Origin: Gallionella sp. UBA4737
GTDB lineage: Bacteria > Pseudomonadota > Gammaproteobacteria > Burkholderiales > Gallionellaceae
Direction: 5' to 3'
DNA: 42,319 nt
Assembly (NCBI GenBank): GCA_002403995.1
Contig: DHIV01000029.1
Location: 1-42,319, forward strand
Below are positions 33,607 through 42,319 of the stretch, one piece after another. The notes under the pieces were generated by a model that made no database searches, was not told the DNA's origin, and was given only the letters and a program-made list of their open reading frames with translations. Within the stretch, counting starts at the first letter, position 1; the number at the start of each line of letters is the position of its first letter. The position numbers and the translations under genes were made by a program.

Positions 33607-34253
33607 TCACTTTTTACTGTAAAACCATTTCAGCAAAAACGGCGGTGACACGGTGGTCAGGGCGACGACAATCAGCAGAGCTGCATACAGCTCGCCATTC
33701 AATATGTCTTGACTGAAACCCAGTTGCGCGAAGATCAGTCCCACTTCCCCGCGCGGGATCATGGAAAGGCCGATGGCGATTTGATTGCGGCGCGGTTTGC
33801 GGATGAAGAATCCCGCCGCGAAGCCGCCCATGATCTCCGGCGCGCCGACAGCATGCGCCAGCCAGGAGAACAGCAGGATCAGCGAGAGCGCCATGGTCAG
33901 CAACAAACCCGGCGTGGCCGCGTGCTGGTCGAGGCGGTCGATCACTACCGCAGCAAGCTCGGCGACGACAGGTGCGAGCACCATGAACAGCACGATGTAC
34001 AGGCTTGCTGCCGGAGCGCGCCAGACGGCTGAGGTTGGTATCCATACCCACTAGCAGGGATGATGCCGATCTCGGCCAGCAGCTTCATCGTGGTATCTGG
34101 TGTCACCCAGCCCAGCAGCGAAGGGCCGATGAGCAGGCCTGCCAAGAGTTCGCCAATCACCGAGGGGATGCCGAAGCGCGCCACGGTCTCCGACAACAAT
34201 CTCGCTGCGATCAGGATGATTGCGAGAAAAATAAAGAATTGGTGCAGTTCCAT
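33607..34253 (-). pseudogene. Remnant of a Kef-type (CPA2) antiporter with several deletions
   Basis: The N-terminus MELHQFFIFLAIILIAARLL and PSVIGELLAGLLIGPSLLGW and the C-terminus APEIMGGFAAG, RRNQIAIGLSMIPRGEVGLIF and LLIVVALTTVSPP belong to the CPA2/Kef family, but in different frames. Around 34050 about 8 bases are missing where ILLLFEVGMDTN is expected, causing a frameshift. A large internal part is missing after LSRLARSGS, and another of roughly 90 codons after GGFAAG, joined directly to RKPRRNQ. A frame extending to 34379 adds a poorly matching upstream stretch. The gene is dead and has lost more than half its length. Confidence 0.85.
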
Positions 34254-34425
34254 TTGCGGGCTTTCCGTTTTGTACGGTAGCGGCTTATTCCGTATCCGGG
34301 CATAAGGATGTTGCACGGAACTGCTGGGATAGAGCATCACCAGCAATGCAGCGAGAGTGATGCTTGCCAGCACCAACATACAGGTTGACGCGTATCACCT
34401 CTCCGCTCGCTTCACCGATTGACGC

Positions 34426-36204
34426 TTAGAACGCCTGATCCCAGCGTATCGATAAACGAATGGCGGCGTTGATCATTCCCACCATGCTGTAGGTCTGGAC
34501 GAAGTTACCCCACTGCTCGCCGGTTTTGGGATCGATATGTTCCGCCAACAAGCCATGGCGATTGCGGTGCGTCAGCAATTTCTCAAAAAGCGCACGTGCC
34601 TCTTCGCGCCGACCCAGCGCGGCCAGCGCATTGACATACCAGAATGTGCAGACGAGAAAGGCATTTTCCGGCTCGCCGAAATCGTCCTTGCCGACATAGC
34701 GGAAGATGAAATCGCCGCGACGCAGGTCTTTTTCGACAGCGCTGACCGTGCCGGCAAAGCGCGGGTCTGCGGCATCAAGAAAACCCACCTCGGCCAACAG
34801 CAGCAGGCTGGCATCCATCGCCTCACCCTCGAAGGTGGAAGCAAAGGCTCCGCGCCGCTCGCACCATGCGCGCCGGCTGATCGAGTCATGGATGATCTGT
34901 GACTGATCGTTCCAATAAGCCGCGCGTTCGGTTAATCCGAGCCGATCTGCTATGAGTGCCAGGCGATTACAGGCCGCCCAGCACATCACGGCGGAGAAGG
35001 TATGCACGCGCGCACTGCCGCGCAGTTCCCAGAGTCCGGCATCCGGCTGGTCGTAGCAGCGTATGGCTTGCTCTCCCAGCAATTCGAGACGGTGAAACAG
35101 CGCTTCGTCCCCGCGCCGGGTCAGGCGCTGATCGAAGAAAATGTGGGTAGCTGCGAGGATGGCCGAACCATAGACATCATGCTGGACCTGGCGATAGGCA
35201 AGATTGCCGATGCGGACCGGCCCCATGCCGCGATACCCGGCCAGCGACGGAACCTCACGCTCATCCAGTTCCGCCCGCCCATCGATGCCGTATACAGGCT
35301 GCAACGGCTCGCCGCAGGAATTGGCGGCGATATTGATGATGTACCCGAGGTAACGCTCCATGGTGCGGGTCGTCCCCAGGCGGTTCAGGGCATTGACCAC
35401 AAAATAGCCATCGCGCAACCAACAATAACGATAATCCCAGTTGCGTCCGCTGCCTGCCGCTTCAGGTATGGAGGTGGTCATGGCAGCGACGATGGCACCT
35501 GTATCGTCATACGCATTCAGCTTGAGCGTGATCGCGGCACGGATCACGGCCTCCTGCCATTCGTAGGGTATGCCGAGAGAGCGAACCCACTCGCGCCAGT
35601 ATTGAATAGTCTCCTCGAGGAAACGGCGGCCTACTTCGCCGGCAGCTTCATGCACAGTTTCGTCGGCCCCGAGCAGCAGGGTTACGGTATCCTCAAGGAA
35701 GAAAGGAGTCTCCTGCAACACCGCGGTGAGGGAGGCATCGGTGGTCAGCCTGAGTGTGAATGCAGGCGCTGCATAACGGATGTGATTACTGCCCCAGGTG
35801 ACTTCGGGTCGACCGGCACCGTTATTGCAGGCGGGACGCAGACGCAGGGTAATGCGCGGGCTGCCGGAAAGCCGCTTGATCCGGCGGACTAACATCATGG
35901 GCCGGAACATGCGGCCATATTGACCGAAGCGCGGCGCGAAATCCGTGATTTCAATCGCTCCACCAAGACGGTCGTACATACGCGTGATCAGGACCGCTGT
36001 ATTCTCCAGATAGTGCTGCTCGCTCCGTTCGCAATCCGCGAGTTCGGCCGCAAAAAATCCATAGTCGTCGGTATCCTTCAGCAGTGAACAGAACACCGGG
36101 TCACCATCGAAACGCGGAAAACAACCCCAGGTGATATTTGCCCGTTCATCGATCAGGGCCCCAATAGTGCAATTGCCGATCAAGGCAATATCTAGATTGC
36201 GCAT
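34426..36204 (-). CDS. Glycoside hydrolase family 15 enzyme (glucoamylase/trehalase-like)
   Basis: A 592-residue GH15 protein without a signal peptide, so cytoplasmic. The N-terminus IALIGNCTIGALIDERANITWGC is split in two typical halves: IALIGNCTIGALIDE and ITWGCFPRFDGDPVF. The catalytic domain contains AAGSGRNWDYRYCWLRDG near 250, EAMDASLLLLAEVGF near 460 and a C-terminal EQWGNFVQTYSMVGMINAAI. GH15 enzymes next to otsA/otsB hydrolyse alpha-glucosides and some act on trehalose. The start overlaps the end of otsB by 13 bases, so it is the last gene of the trehalose operon. Whether it recycles trehalose or trims glycogen is open. Confidence 0.9.
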   Translation of the reverse strand: MRNLDIALIGNCTIGALIDERANITWGCFPRFDGDPVFCSLLKDTDDYGFFAAELADCERSEQHYLENTAVLITRMYDRLGGAIEITDFAPRFGQYGRMFRPMMLVRRIKRLSGSPRITLRLRPACNNGAGRPEVTWGSNHIRYAAPAFTLRLTTDASLTAVLQETPFFLEDTVTLLLGADETVHEAAGEVGRRFLEETIQYWREWVRSLGIPYEWQEAVIRAAITLKLNAYDDTGAIVAAMTTSIPEAAGSGRNWDYRYCWLRDGYFVVNALNRLGTTRTMERYLGYIINIAANSCGEPLQPVYGIDGRAELDEREVPSLAGYRGMGPVRIGNLAYRQVQHDVYGSAILAATHIFFDQRLTRRGDEALFHRLELLGEQAIRCYDQPDAGLWELRGSARVHTFSAVMCWAACNRLALIADRLGLTERAAYWNDQSQIIHDSISRRAWCERRGAFASTFEGEAMDASLLLLAEVGFLDAADPRFAGTVSAVEKDLRRGDFIFRYVGKDDFGEPENAFLVCTFWYVNALAALGRREEARALFEKLLTHRNRHGLLAEHIDPKTGEQWGNFVQTYSMVGMINAAIRLSIRWDQAF

Positions 36205-36950
36205 TCTCTTTCCTTCAATGCAACGCCCAGCCAGCGCCTTACTGCTGTCACGTCGGGCAGGCGGTAGCGGGCGCAGCTTGGACCCTTGCCGACCTTGATG
36301 GAAATCCCGTCCAGCTTGTTCACCTCGGCGAAGCCGTGTTCATCGTTGAAATCGTCGCCGATGAACACCGGGCGCCGTCCTATAAAGGGCCATTCCGACA
36401 GGTACTCGGCCACTGCAGTGCCCTTGTCGATGCCAGCGGGTTTGACTTCAGCCACGCGCTTGCCGCCCTGCACTTCAAGGCCTGCGTTAGCGTCTTCCGC
36501 CAACTTGTCCATCAATCGATGCACGTAGGATGCAAGATGCGGCGCCAGCCGATAGTGCAGCGCCAGCGTCAGCCCCTTGTCTTCAAGCAGCAAGCCGGGA
36601 TGTTGTGCCAGCACTGGTGCCAGCGCCTCTTTGATCGCGTATTTTGCAGCCGGTGGCGCGGCATGTATCCACAGCCGTCCGGCGGCATCGCGCCGCTCCA
36701 GCCCGTGCTGCCCGGCCAGCGGCATATGCAGCATGCCGAGACGCTTATCCAGATCAGATATCGCGCGGCCGCTGATCAGCGCCATCGCCCCGCCGCTATC
36801 CCGGTACAGGCGCGCGATAAGCTCGAGCAGCGCAGTATCGATACTGACGGCATCCGGTGTCTCTGCGATGTCGATCAGCGTGCCATCGACATCGAGAAAA
36901 TAGGCCCAGTCGACGCTGGGGGCTGAGGGGAATCTGGCACGCATCTTCAT
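36192..36950 (-). CDS. otsB: Trehalose-6-phosphate phosphatase
   Basis: A 252-residue HAD-superfamily phosphatase releasing trehalose from trehalose-6-phosphate. HAD motif I is YFLDVDGTLIDIAETPD near 20, ALISGRAISDLDKRLG near 65, GKRVAEVKPAGIDKGTAV near 175 and the motif IV acidic pair in FIGDDFNDEHGF near 207. The start at 36950 overlaps the otsA stop by ATGA; the longer frame to 37133 runs through otsA and is Arg/Ala-rich. Length is normal. It works directly after OtsA. Confidence 0.95.
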   Translation of the reverse strand: MKMRARFPSAPSVDWAYFLDVDGTLIDIAETPDAVSIDTALLELIARLYRDSGGAMALISGRAISDLDKRLGMLHMPLAGQHGLERRDAAGRLWIHAAPPAAKYAIKEALAPVLAQHPGLLLEDKGLTLALHYRLAPHLASYVHRLMDKLAEDANAGLEVQGGKRVAEVKPAGIDKGTAVAEYLSEWPFIGRRPVFIGDDFNDEHGFAEVNKLDGISIKVGKGPSCARYRLPDVTAVRRWLGVALKERECAI

Positions 36951-39178
36951 ATCTCCCCGCGATCCTTCTTGTCGGCCAGGCGGCTGCGACGGCGCATCGC
37001 TGCAGCATCCAGCAGCATGCGCCCGGCCCAGCGAAAGACGTTGAATTCTGCCACCAGCCCGCGCATCAGGCGCATGCGGTCGCGCTGCTCGTCCGCAGGC
37101 ATGGTCAGCGCCATGTGCAGCGCGGCAGCGCATTGGTCGGCATCGTAGGGATTGACGATCAATGCCTCCGGCAACTCGCGTGCGGCCCCGGTGAATTGGG
37201 AGAGGATGAGGACACCGCGATCATCGTCGCGTGCCGCGACGAATTCCTTGGCGACCAGATTCATGCCGTCGTGCAGGCTGCTGACGAAGCAGAGATCGGC
37301 TGCGCGGAAATATTCATATACCTCGCGCGACTCATGGTGTTCGACCTTGAGCACGATGGGCGGCGGCCCGCCGCGCTCGAAGCGACCATTGATGCGCGCG
37401 GCCATGCCCCGCACCTGCGTCTCGTGATGCTGGTATTCCTCGATGCCCGAACGCGTCGGTGCAGCGATCTGGACGAAAGTGAATCGACCGATCCACTCGG
37501 GATTCAACTCCAGCAGGCGCTCGATGGCACGGAAGCGTTCCATGATGCCCTTGGTGTAATCGAGGCGGTCGACACCGATACCGAGCTTGTGCTCCGGCGG
37601 GAGATCGTTCATTTGCCGTATATCGCTGCGGCAGTCCGGTACTGGCTTTTTCACCATCGCCGCTTCCGGCGGCCATGCGATGGAAATCGGATAGCGGCGC
37701 ACGGCGGTGAGCTTGCCGCCGAAGGAGACGGTGAACGACTCGCGGTCAACACGCGCTTCCAGAAAACGATCCACCGTATCGACGAAATTGTTGCAATGGA
37801 ACTGAGTATGAAAACCGAGGATGCTGCTGCCCAGCATCCCTTCAAGCACTTCGTTCCGCCACGGGCAGATGGCGAATGACTCGGGATTGGGCCACGGTAT
37901 ATGCCAGAAGGCGATGATCGTGGCATCCGGCAGTTCCTCGCGTATCATCTTCGGCAACAGGGCGAAATGGTAGTCCTGCACGAGGACGATGGGAGCCTTG
38001 GTCTTGGACTCGCTCACCACTGCTTTGGCGAACTTGCGGTTCACCGCCACATACTGGGACCAGTCGCTTGAGCGGAAGGTGGGGCGCACATGGGCGATGT
38101 GACAGAGCGGCCACAACCCCTCGTTGGCGAAACCATAGTAGTAGCCTGCTTCCTCCTCGGCGGTCAGCCAGACGCGGCGGATCTGGTAAACGGGTTTTCC
38201 CGGCGGCACCGCGATGCGGTCATGCTTGTCGACCACATCGCGGTCGGCCGAGCCGCTGCCGTGTGCGATCCAGGTGCCCGAGCAGGCGCGCATGATCGGT
38301 TCCAGTGCGGTGACCAAACCGCTGGCCGGCTGCTGCACCTCGATCCGGTCGCCATGGCGCTGGTGAACGTAGGGTTCGCGGTTGGATACGACGATCACGT
38401 CCTCGCCGCGCAATTCGCCGTGGAGAATGGCGCGCAAAGACTCCGGTGTCCAGGTGATCTGATCTTCATCCCGTGCACGAGTTTCCGCCTCCAGTTCGCT
38501 GATCAGCCGCTGTAAATCGCGCGCGATGGGCTTGAACCCGGGCAAGTTGGGTTGTGCGCCTGACCCCGGCTGCCGCAGCAGTCCTTCGCCGCGCAGCAGG
38601 GAACGCATACCGGCCATCCAGCCGCGCCATGAGAGCTGGGCAATGACCACCGTGATCAGCGAGACCACGACCGCCAGCCCCATGAAGAGGTAGAAGACGT
38701 AGCGCTTGGTTTCTTCGCTGCGGCGGGTGACGAAACTCATGTCGTGCACCAGCACCAGGCGTCCGGCCGGCGCCGCCTCGCTGGCCATCGGCTGCACAGT
38801 CACGTGCAAGGGACCTTGGGCGCTCGGCAACAGATGATCGCCGGGTCCTTCCCAGCGGTCGAGCCCGGCGCAGCGGATCTCCGCCGGAAGCAAGCGGCTG
38901 GCCAATACCTTCCCCGTTGGCGAAGCACAGTAGCCGACGGCATAGAGCCGCTCGTTCTGGGTGATACGGTTGAAGAACTCCACGATCTTGACCTTTTTGT
39001 CGGCCGCCAACTGTTCCTGCAGCGGTTCCTGGATGGTATTGGCGATCAGCGACGACCGGCTGTCGAGATCGTGCACAAACCAGCGCAGCGTCAATTGATC
39101 AACCAGCGGCGCGACGGCATAGGCAATGCCTGCCAGAACCAGTATTAGCGGTAATACGAAGCGCAGCGAAAGTCTCAT
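36947..39178 (-). CDS. otsA: Membrane-anchored trehalose-6-phosphate synthase (sensor-like N-terminus)
   Basis: A 743-residue protein, about 270 residues longer than plain OtsA. The N-terminal part is sensor-like: membrane segment about 5-26, a periplasmic region 27-158 containing [20 protein letters not shown], membrane segment about 160-182, then a linker. The GT20 catalytic domain runs from about 260: [80 protein letters not shown] and [19 protein letters not shown]. The enzyme makes trehalose-6-phosphate from UDP- or another NDP-glucose and glucose-6-phosphate. The fusion suggests that an extracytoplasmic signal, such as osmotic change, might control trehalose production directly. It is the first gene of otsA-otsB-GH15. 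Confidence 0.93.
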   Translation of the reverse strand: MRLSLRFVLPLILVLAGIAYAVAPLVDQLTLRWFVHDLDSRSSLIANTIQEPLQEQLAADKKVKIVEFFNRITQNERLYAVGYCASPTGKVLASRLLPAEIRCAGLDRWEGPGDHLLPSAQGPLHVTVQPMASEAAPAGRLVLVHDMSFVTRRSEETKRYVFYLFMGLAVVVSLITVVIAQLSWRGWMAGMRSLLRGEGLLRQPGSGAQPNLPGFKPIARDLQRLISELEAETRARDEDQITWTPESLRAILHGELRGEDVIVVSNREPYVHQRHGDRIEVQQPASGLVTALEPIMRACSGTWIAHGSGSADRDVVDKHDRIAVPPGKPVYQIRRVWLTAEEEAGYYYGFANEGLWPLCHIAHVRPTFRSSDWSQYVAVNRKFAKAVVSESKTKAPIVLVQDYHFALLPKMIREELPDATIIAFWHIPWPNPESFAICPWRNEVLEGMLGSSILGFHTQFHCNNFVDTVDRFLEARVDRESFTVSFGGKLTAVRRYPISIAWPPEAAMVKKPVPDCRSDIRQMNDLPPEHKLGIGVDRLDYTKGIMERFRAIERLLELNPEWIGRFTFVQIAAPTRSGIEEYQHHETQVRGMAARINGRFERGGPPPIVLKVEHHESREVYEYFRAADLCFVSSLHDGMNLVAKEFVAARDDDRGVLILSQFTGAARELPEALIVNPYDADQCAAALHMALTMPADEQRDRMRLMRGLVAEFNVFRWAGRMLLDAAAMRRRSRLADKKDRGEI

Positions 39179-39224
39179 TGCTTTACGAAGATATCTTCCC
39201 GAGTGAGTAAGGTCTGAATTATCC

Positions 39225-39330
39225 TGGACAGATAAGCGTGTCCATTATGCAGCCTGCTTCAGGTTGCTGTAAATCTGTCTCTCGAATGTGGCCGGGCTGG
39301 CATTGCCGAGTTCGGCATGGCAAATTTTCC
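39225..39330 (-). pseudogene. C-terminal remnant of an IS3-like transposase
   Basis: On the minus strand about 24 codons end HAELGNASPATFERQIYSN then LKQAA and a TAA stop (39245-39247), which fits the C-terminus of IS3-family OrfB transposases. Just beyond, TGGACA (39225-39230) and TGTCCA (39239-39244) form an inverted repeat that may be near the IS end. Nothing upstream continues the frame. The rest of the 337-base gap 39179-39515 shows no gene or clear promoter. Confidence 0.6.
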
Positions 39331-39515
39331 CGCGGTTATCGGCACATTCTTTTGTTACTCGATGAGAAACAACAGTGCGACGAATTCATCGCCGCGTAGA
39401 GGAACGCGTCGTGTTTCCACCGAATGTTTTGAATTGCGGCGGAACGCCCCTCAAGCGGTGCTTTCCCTTCCCCTAATTCAGGGCCGCCCATTGCCCGTGC
39501 AAAGTGCAATAATAA

Positions 39516-42164
39516 TCAGCCTGTGCGATAGATCCATCCCCGCCGCACCAGCCACTTCTCCAGTTCCACTGCCAGCAGCACGATGCCGGAAATCACCAGG
39601 CATACCGCCAGTTCGCCGCCATCGAGCGCTTCCGTTTTGAATATCGGGTGGAGCGCCGGCACGTAGATGGTCGCCATTTGCAGCAGGAAAGTAACGAAGA
39701 CGGCCAGCGCCATGGGCCGGTTGGAAAACAATCCGATGGAGAACAGCGATTCCTTTTCCGAGCGTATCGCCATCACATGGACGAGCTGGGTCAAGGTCAG
39801 CACCGTGAACACCATGGTCTGCCAGTGCGCATGGCCGGTGTGATAGGCCCACGCCTGGATGAGCAGCGTGAGTCCCGCCATCAGCAGGCCCACCCATAGC
39901 ATGTGCTGCCACATGCCATGCGCGAAGATGCTTTCCTGCAGCGGGCGCGGCGGGCGGCGCATGATGCCGCGCTCGGCGGGTTCGGCGGTGAGTGCGAGCG
40001 CGGGCAGGCCGTCGGTGACCAGGTTGATCCACAGGATGTGTATCGGCAGCAGCGGGATAGGCAGGCCCAGGAACGGCGCGAGGAAGATGGTCCAGATCTC
40101 GGCGGAATTGGTGGTCACCCCGTAGCGGATGAATTTGCGGATGTTGTCGTAGAGGCGGCGGCCCTGGCGCACTGCATGCACGATGGTGGCGAAATTGTCG
40201 TCGAGCAGCACCATGTGCGCCGCCTCTCGCGCCACGTCGGTTCCCCCCTTGCCCATCGCCACGCCGATGTTGGCAGCTCTCAGGGCCGGTGCGTCGTTGA
40301 CCCCGTCGCCGGTCATCGCCACCACCTTACCCTTGTCCTGGAGCGCCTGCACGATCCTGATCTTTTGCGCCGGGTCGACGCGCGCATAAACCCGCACCTG
40401 CTCAACCACGGCCGCAAACGCCGTCTGATCGAGCTGGGCCAACTCGGCCCCGGTCATCAAGCGCCCGTCGCCTCCGGCCCCGTCTTCATCAACAAGGATG
40501 CCGAGCTCGCGTGCGATTGCACGCGCGGTGGCGGGATGGTCGCCGGTGATCATCACCGGCGTGATACCGGCGGATCTGCACTGCGCTACCGCTTCTTTCA
40601 CCTCGCTGCGCGGCGGGTCGATCAGCCCGGCGAAGCCGAGAAACACCAGCTCCGCTTCCACCGCGCCGGGATGCGCGCTGTCGGGCAGCACCGGCCAGCG
40701 CCGATAGGCGAAGGCGAGCACGCGCAGGCCGTCTGCACCCATGGCCTCGGCCTGGCGCAATAGCGCGGCGCGGTCGATGCCGGACTCGCCGCTGCCGCCC
40801 AGTTTGCTCACACATAATGGCAGGACAGTTTCCGGCGAGCCCTTGGTGTAGGCGATCACCTCGGCGCCCGCGCGATGCAAGGTAGTCATGCGCTTGCGTT
40901 CGGGTTCAAATGGCAGCTCCAGCAGGCGCGGCGCTTCATGTTCAAGCGCGGCTTTGTCGTAACCCGCCAACTGTGCAGCGTGCAGCAGCGCCGCCTCGGT
41001 CGGTTCGCCTTGCGCCTTGCCCTGGTGGTCGAGATGCGCGTCATTGTTCAGCGCCAGCGCTTGCAGCAGCATGGGCCAGGGCTCGCCGCTGACGGGCCAG
41101 GTCTTGTGCAATGCATGGTCGGCGTAGATCGCCGTCACTTTCATCTTGTTCTGCGTGAGCGTGCCGGTCTTGTCCGAGCAGATATAGCTCACCGAGCCCA
41201 GCGTTTCCACGGCAGGCAGGCGGCGGATCAGTGCGTGCTGCCTGACCATCTTGCGTGCCCCCAGCGCCAAAGATATCGTCACCACGGCGGGCAGTGCTTC
41301 GGGTATGGCCGCCACGGCCAGGCTGATCGCAGTCATGAACATCAGCAGCAGCGGTTCGCCGCGCAGCACGCCGATCACGAATACCAGCGCGCAGATCGCC
41401 AGCACCGCCAGCGCCAGCCGCCGACCGAAGCCCGCCAGACGTAGTTGCAACGGGGTCCTGGTATCCACGTCATCGCCCAGCAGCGCGGCGATCTTGCCCA
41501 GCTCGCTATTCATGCCGGTCGCCACCACCAACCCGCGTCCGCGCCCGTACACGATCGTGGTGCCTTTGTATGCCATATCAAGGCGGTCACCCAGCGGCGC
41601 GTCGATTGCTTCTATGGCAGCTATATTTTTTTCGACAGCGACGGATTCGCCGGTGAGCGCAGACTCATCGATCTTGAGCCGCGCCGTTTCGATGATGCGC
41701 AGATCGGCGGGTACCACATTGCCGGCTTCCAGCAGCACCACATCGCCCGGCACCAGTTCCGCTGCAGTGACGGTTTCAATACGCCCGTCGCGCAGCACGT
41801 GCGCGCTGACCGCAGCCATCCGTTTGAGCGCGGCCATCGCGCGCTCCGCGCGATATTCCTGGACGAATCCGATCGCCGCATTCAGGATCACGATCACGAT
41901 GATCACAACGGTGTCTTCCACATCGCCGACGAAACCGGAAATGACCGCCGCGACGATCAGCACGATGATCATGAAATCGCTGAACTGGTCGAACAGCATG
42001 CGCCACGGGGAACGCGCGCGCGTTTCCTTTAATTCGTTTGCGCCGAACTGCGCCAGCCGTTTGGCCGCATCGGCCGAACTCAGGCCGGATTCCGGACTGG
42101 TTTCCAGACGTTGCACGACTTCGTCGGTGGTCAGCGTGTGCCAGTTGATGTTGTCAATGTGCAT
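39516..42164 (-). CDS. P-type cation ATPase, Ca2+-ATPase (PMR1/SERCA)-like
   Basis: An 882-residue P2-type ATPase. The start at MHIDNINWHTLTTDEVVQRL (42164) is preferred to 42194 as it matches the cation-ATPase N-terminus. Motifs: LTGES near 175, the M4 ion-binding PEALPAVVTIS near 288, phosphorylation Asp331 in CSDKTGTLTQNKM, nucleotide-binding AYTKGSPETVL, hinge MTGDGVNDAPALRAANIGVAMG and the M6 NLVTDGLPALAL. The PE-LP and N--TDG-PA residues match Ca2+-site residues of SERCA-type pumps, so export of Ca2+ or Mn2+ is likely; Na+ cannot be excluded. The upstream exchanger gene overlaps its start by 11 bases, supporting a shared role in calcium control. Confidence 0.93.
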   Translation of the reverse strand: MHIDNINWHTLTTDEVVQRLETSPESGLSSADAAKRLAQFGANELKETRARSPWRMLFDQFSDFMIIVLIVAAVISGFVGDVEDTVVIIVIVILNAAIGFVQEYRAERAMAALKRMAAVSAHVLRDGRIETVTAAELVPGDVVLLEAGNVVPADLRIIETARLKIDESALTGESVAVEKNIAAIEAIDAPLGDRLDMAYKGTTIVYGRGRGLVVATGMNSELGKIAALLGDDVDTRTPLQLRLAGFGRRLALAVLAICALVFVIGVLRGEPLLLMFMTAISLAVAAIPEALPAVVTISLALGARKMVRQHALIRRLPAVETLGSVSYICSDKTGTLTQNKMKVTAIYADHALHKTWPVSGEPWPMLLQALALNNDAHLDHQGKAQGEPTEAALLHAAQLAGYDKAALEHEAPRLLELPFEPERKRMTTLHRAGAEVIAYTKGSPETVLPLCVSKLGGSGESGIDRAALLRQAEAMGADGLRVLAFAYRRWPVLPDSAHPGAVEAELVFLGFAGLIDPPRSEVKEAVAQCRSAGITPVMITGDHPATARAIARELGILVDEDGAGGDGRLMTGAELAQLDQTAFAAVVEQVRVYARVDPAQKIRIVQALQDKGKVVAMTGDGVNDAPALRAANIGVAMGKGGTDVAREAAHMVLLDDNFATIVHAVRQGRRLYDNIRKFIRYGVTTNSAEIWTIFLAPFLGLPIPLLPIHILWINLVTDGLPALALTAEPAERGIMRRPPRPLQESIFAHGMWQHMLWVGLLMAGLTLLIQAWAYHTGHAHWQTMVFTVLTLTQLVHVMAIRSEKESLFSIGLFSNRPMALAVFVTFLLQMATIYVPALHPIFKTEALDGGELAVCLVISGIVLLAVELEKWLVRRGWIYRTG

Positions 42165-42319
42165 GTTCGAAAAGCATCCATGAGTTGAGCACATACAGCA
42201 TGAACAATCCCAGGCTCACCCAGGTCAGTCCAAGCACCACACGTTTTTGCGGCCGGAAGGTCAAACCCGCGGCCACCAAGGCGCTCATCATCACTGCGGT
42301 GAATGCGGTCAGCGCGTGG
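42154..42319 (-). CDS. C-terminal end of a membrane transporter, probable Na+/Ca2+ exchanger (partial)
   Basis: Fifty-four codons are visible on the minus strand up to the window edge. They encode two hydrophobic segments, LTAFTAVMMSALVAAGLTF and VVLGLTWVSLGLFMLYV, separated by the basic loop RPQKR, ending NSWMLFEHAH. This layout fits the last helices of CaCA-family exchangers, and the overlap with a Ca2+-ATPase-like gene supports that. The visible part is too short to be certain. Confidence 0.5.
   Translation of the reverse strand, partial: HALTAFTAVMMSALVAAGLTFRPQKRVVLGLTWVSLGLFMLYVLNSWMLFEHAH

Overview
The window looks like chromosomal DNA of a betaproteobacterium, probably Nitrosomonadales and possibly a Gallionellaceae-type iron oxidiser. 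This is inferred from coding style and gene neighbourhoods (hemC-hemD-hemX-hemY divergent from ppc, an AlgZ/AlgR-like pair divergent from argH, trpEGD), not from a marker gene. Coding density is high. There are no rRNAs, no convincing tRNA and no CRISPR array.

Layout. 1-3632: end of trpE, a FAD-dependent dehydrogenase, trpG and trpD. 3633-6998: a small unknown gene, the membrane protein YciB, a YeeZ-like NAD(P)-binding protein and a ferredoxin/flavin reductase. 7039-11388 (minus): late heme-precursor operon hemC, hemD, hemX, hemY. 11491-16539: ppc, a composite repeat, an MltC-type transglycosylase and a DNA glycosylase. 16600-19938: LytTR regulator and histidine kinase, divergent from argH. 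19980-30002 (minus): a roughly 10 kb run of a TPP enzyme, a short-chain dehydrogenase, two divergent citrate-synthase-family proteins, a TonB-dependent receptor, a periplasmic binding protein and a GGDEF/EAL protein. 30378-34253: monothiol glutaredoxin, CPA1 antiporter, glycerate kinase and a wrecked Kef-type antiporter. 34426-39178 (minus): trehalose block of a membrane-anchored OtsA, OtsB and a GH15 enzyme. 39516-42319 (minus): end of a probable Na+/Ca2+ exchanger and a Ca2+-ATPase-like P-type pump.

The most striking signal is a set of small palindromic repeat modules inserted in frame inside conserved genes. Module B is 63 bp (21 codons) in all three copies: in the FAD dehydrogenase, in hemD, and downstream of ppc. 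Each copy has a 12-position stem and a 7-nt loop, and the stem sequence differs between copies with compensating changes. Module A is about 85 bp; it sits inside ppc and again just after ppc, the two sharing 34 identical bases. A third A copy in the FAD dehydrogenase is itself split by a B copy. The ppc-downstream A and B copies lie inside a 316-bp unit bounded by 13-bp perfect inverted repeats. Two other conserved genes (the histidine kinase and the YeeZ-like gene) carry different in-frame hairpin insertions, and the hem operon has two further hairpin repeats between genes. The pattern resembles Rickettsia palindromic elements but the sequences are ones I do not recognise.

Second, the 20-30 kb run pairs an acetolactate-synthase-like enzyme with two citrate-synthase relatives that appear to lack the usual catalytic residues, followed by an uptake receptor and c-di-GMP output. 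A 33-codon chimeric fossil reading frame within it records a past recombination.
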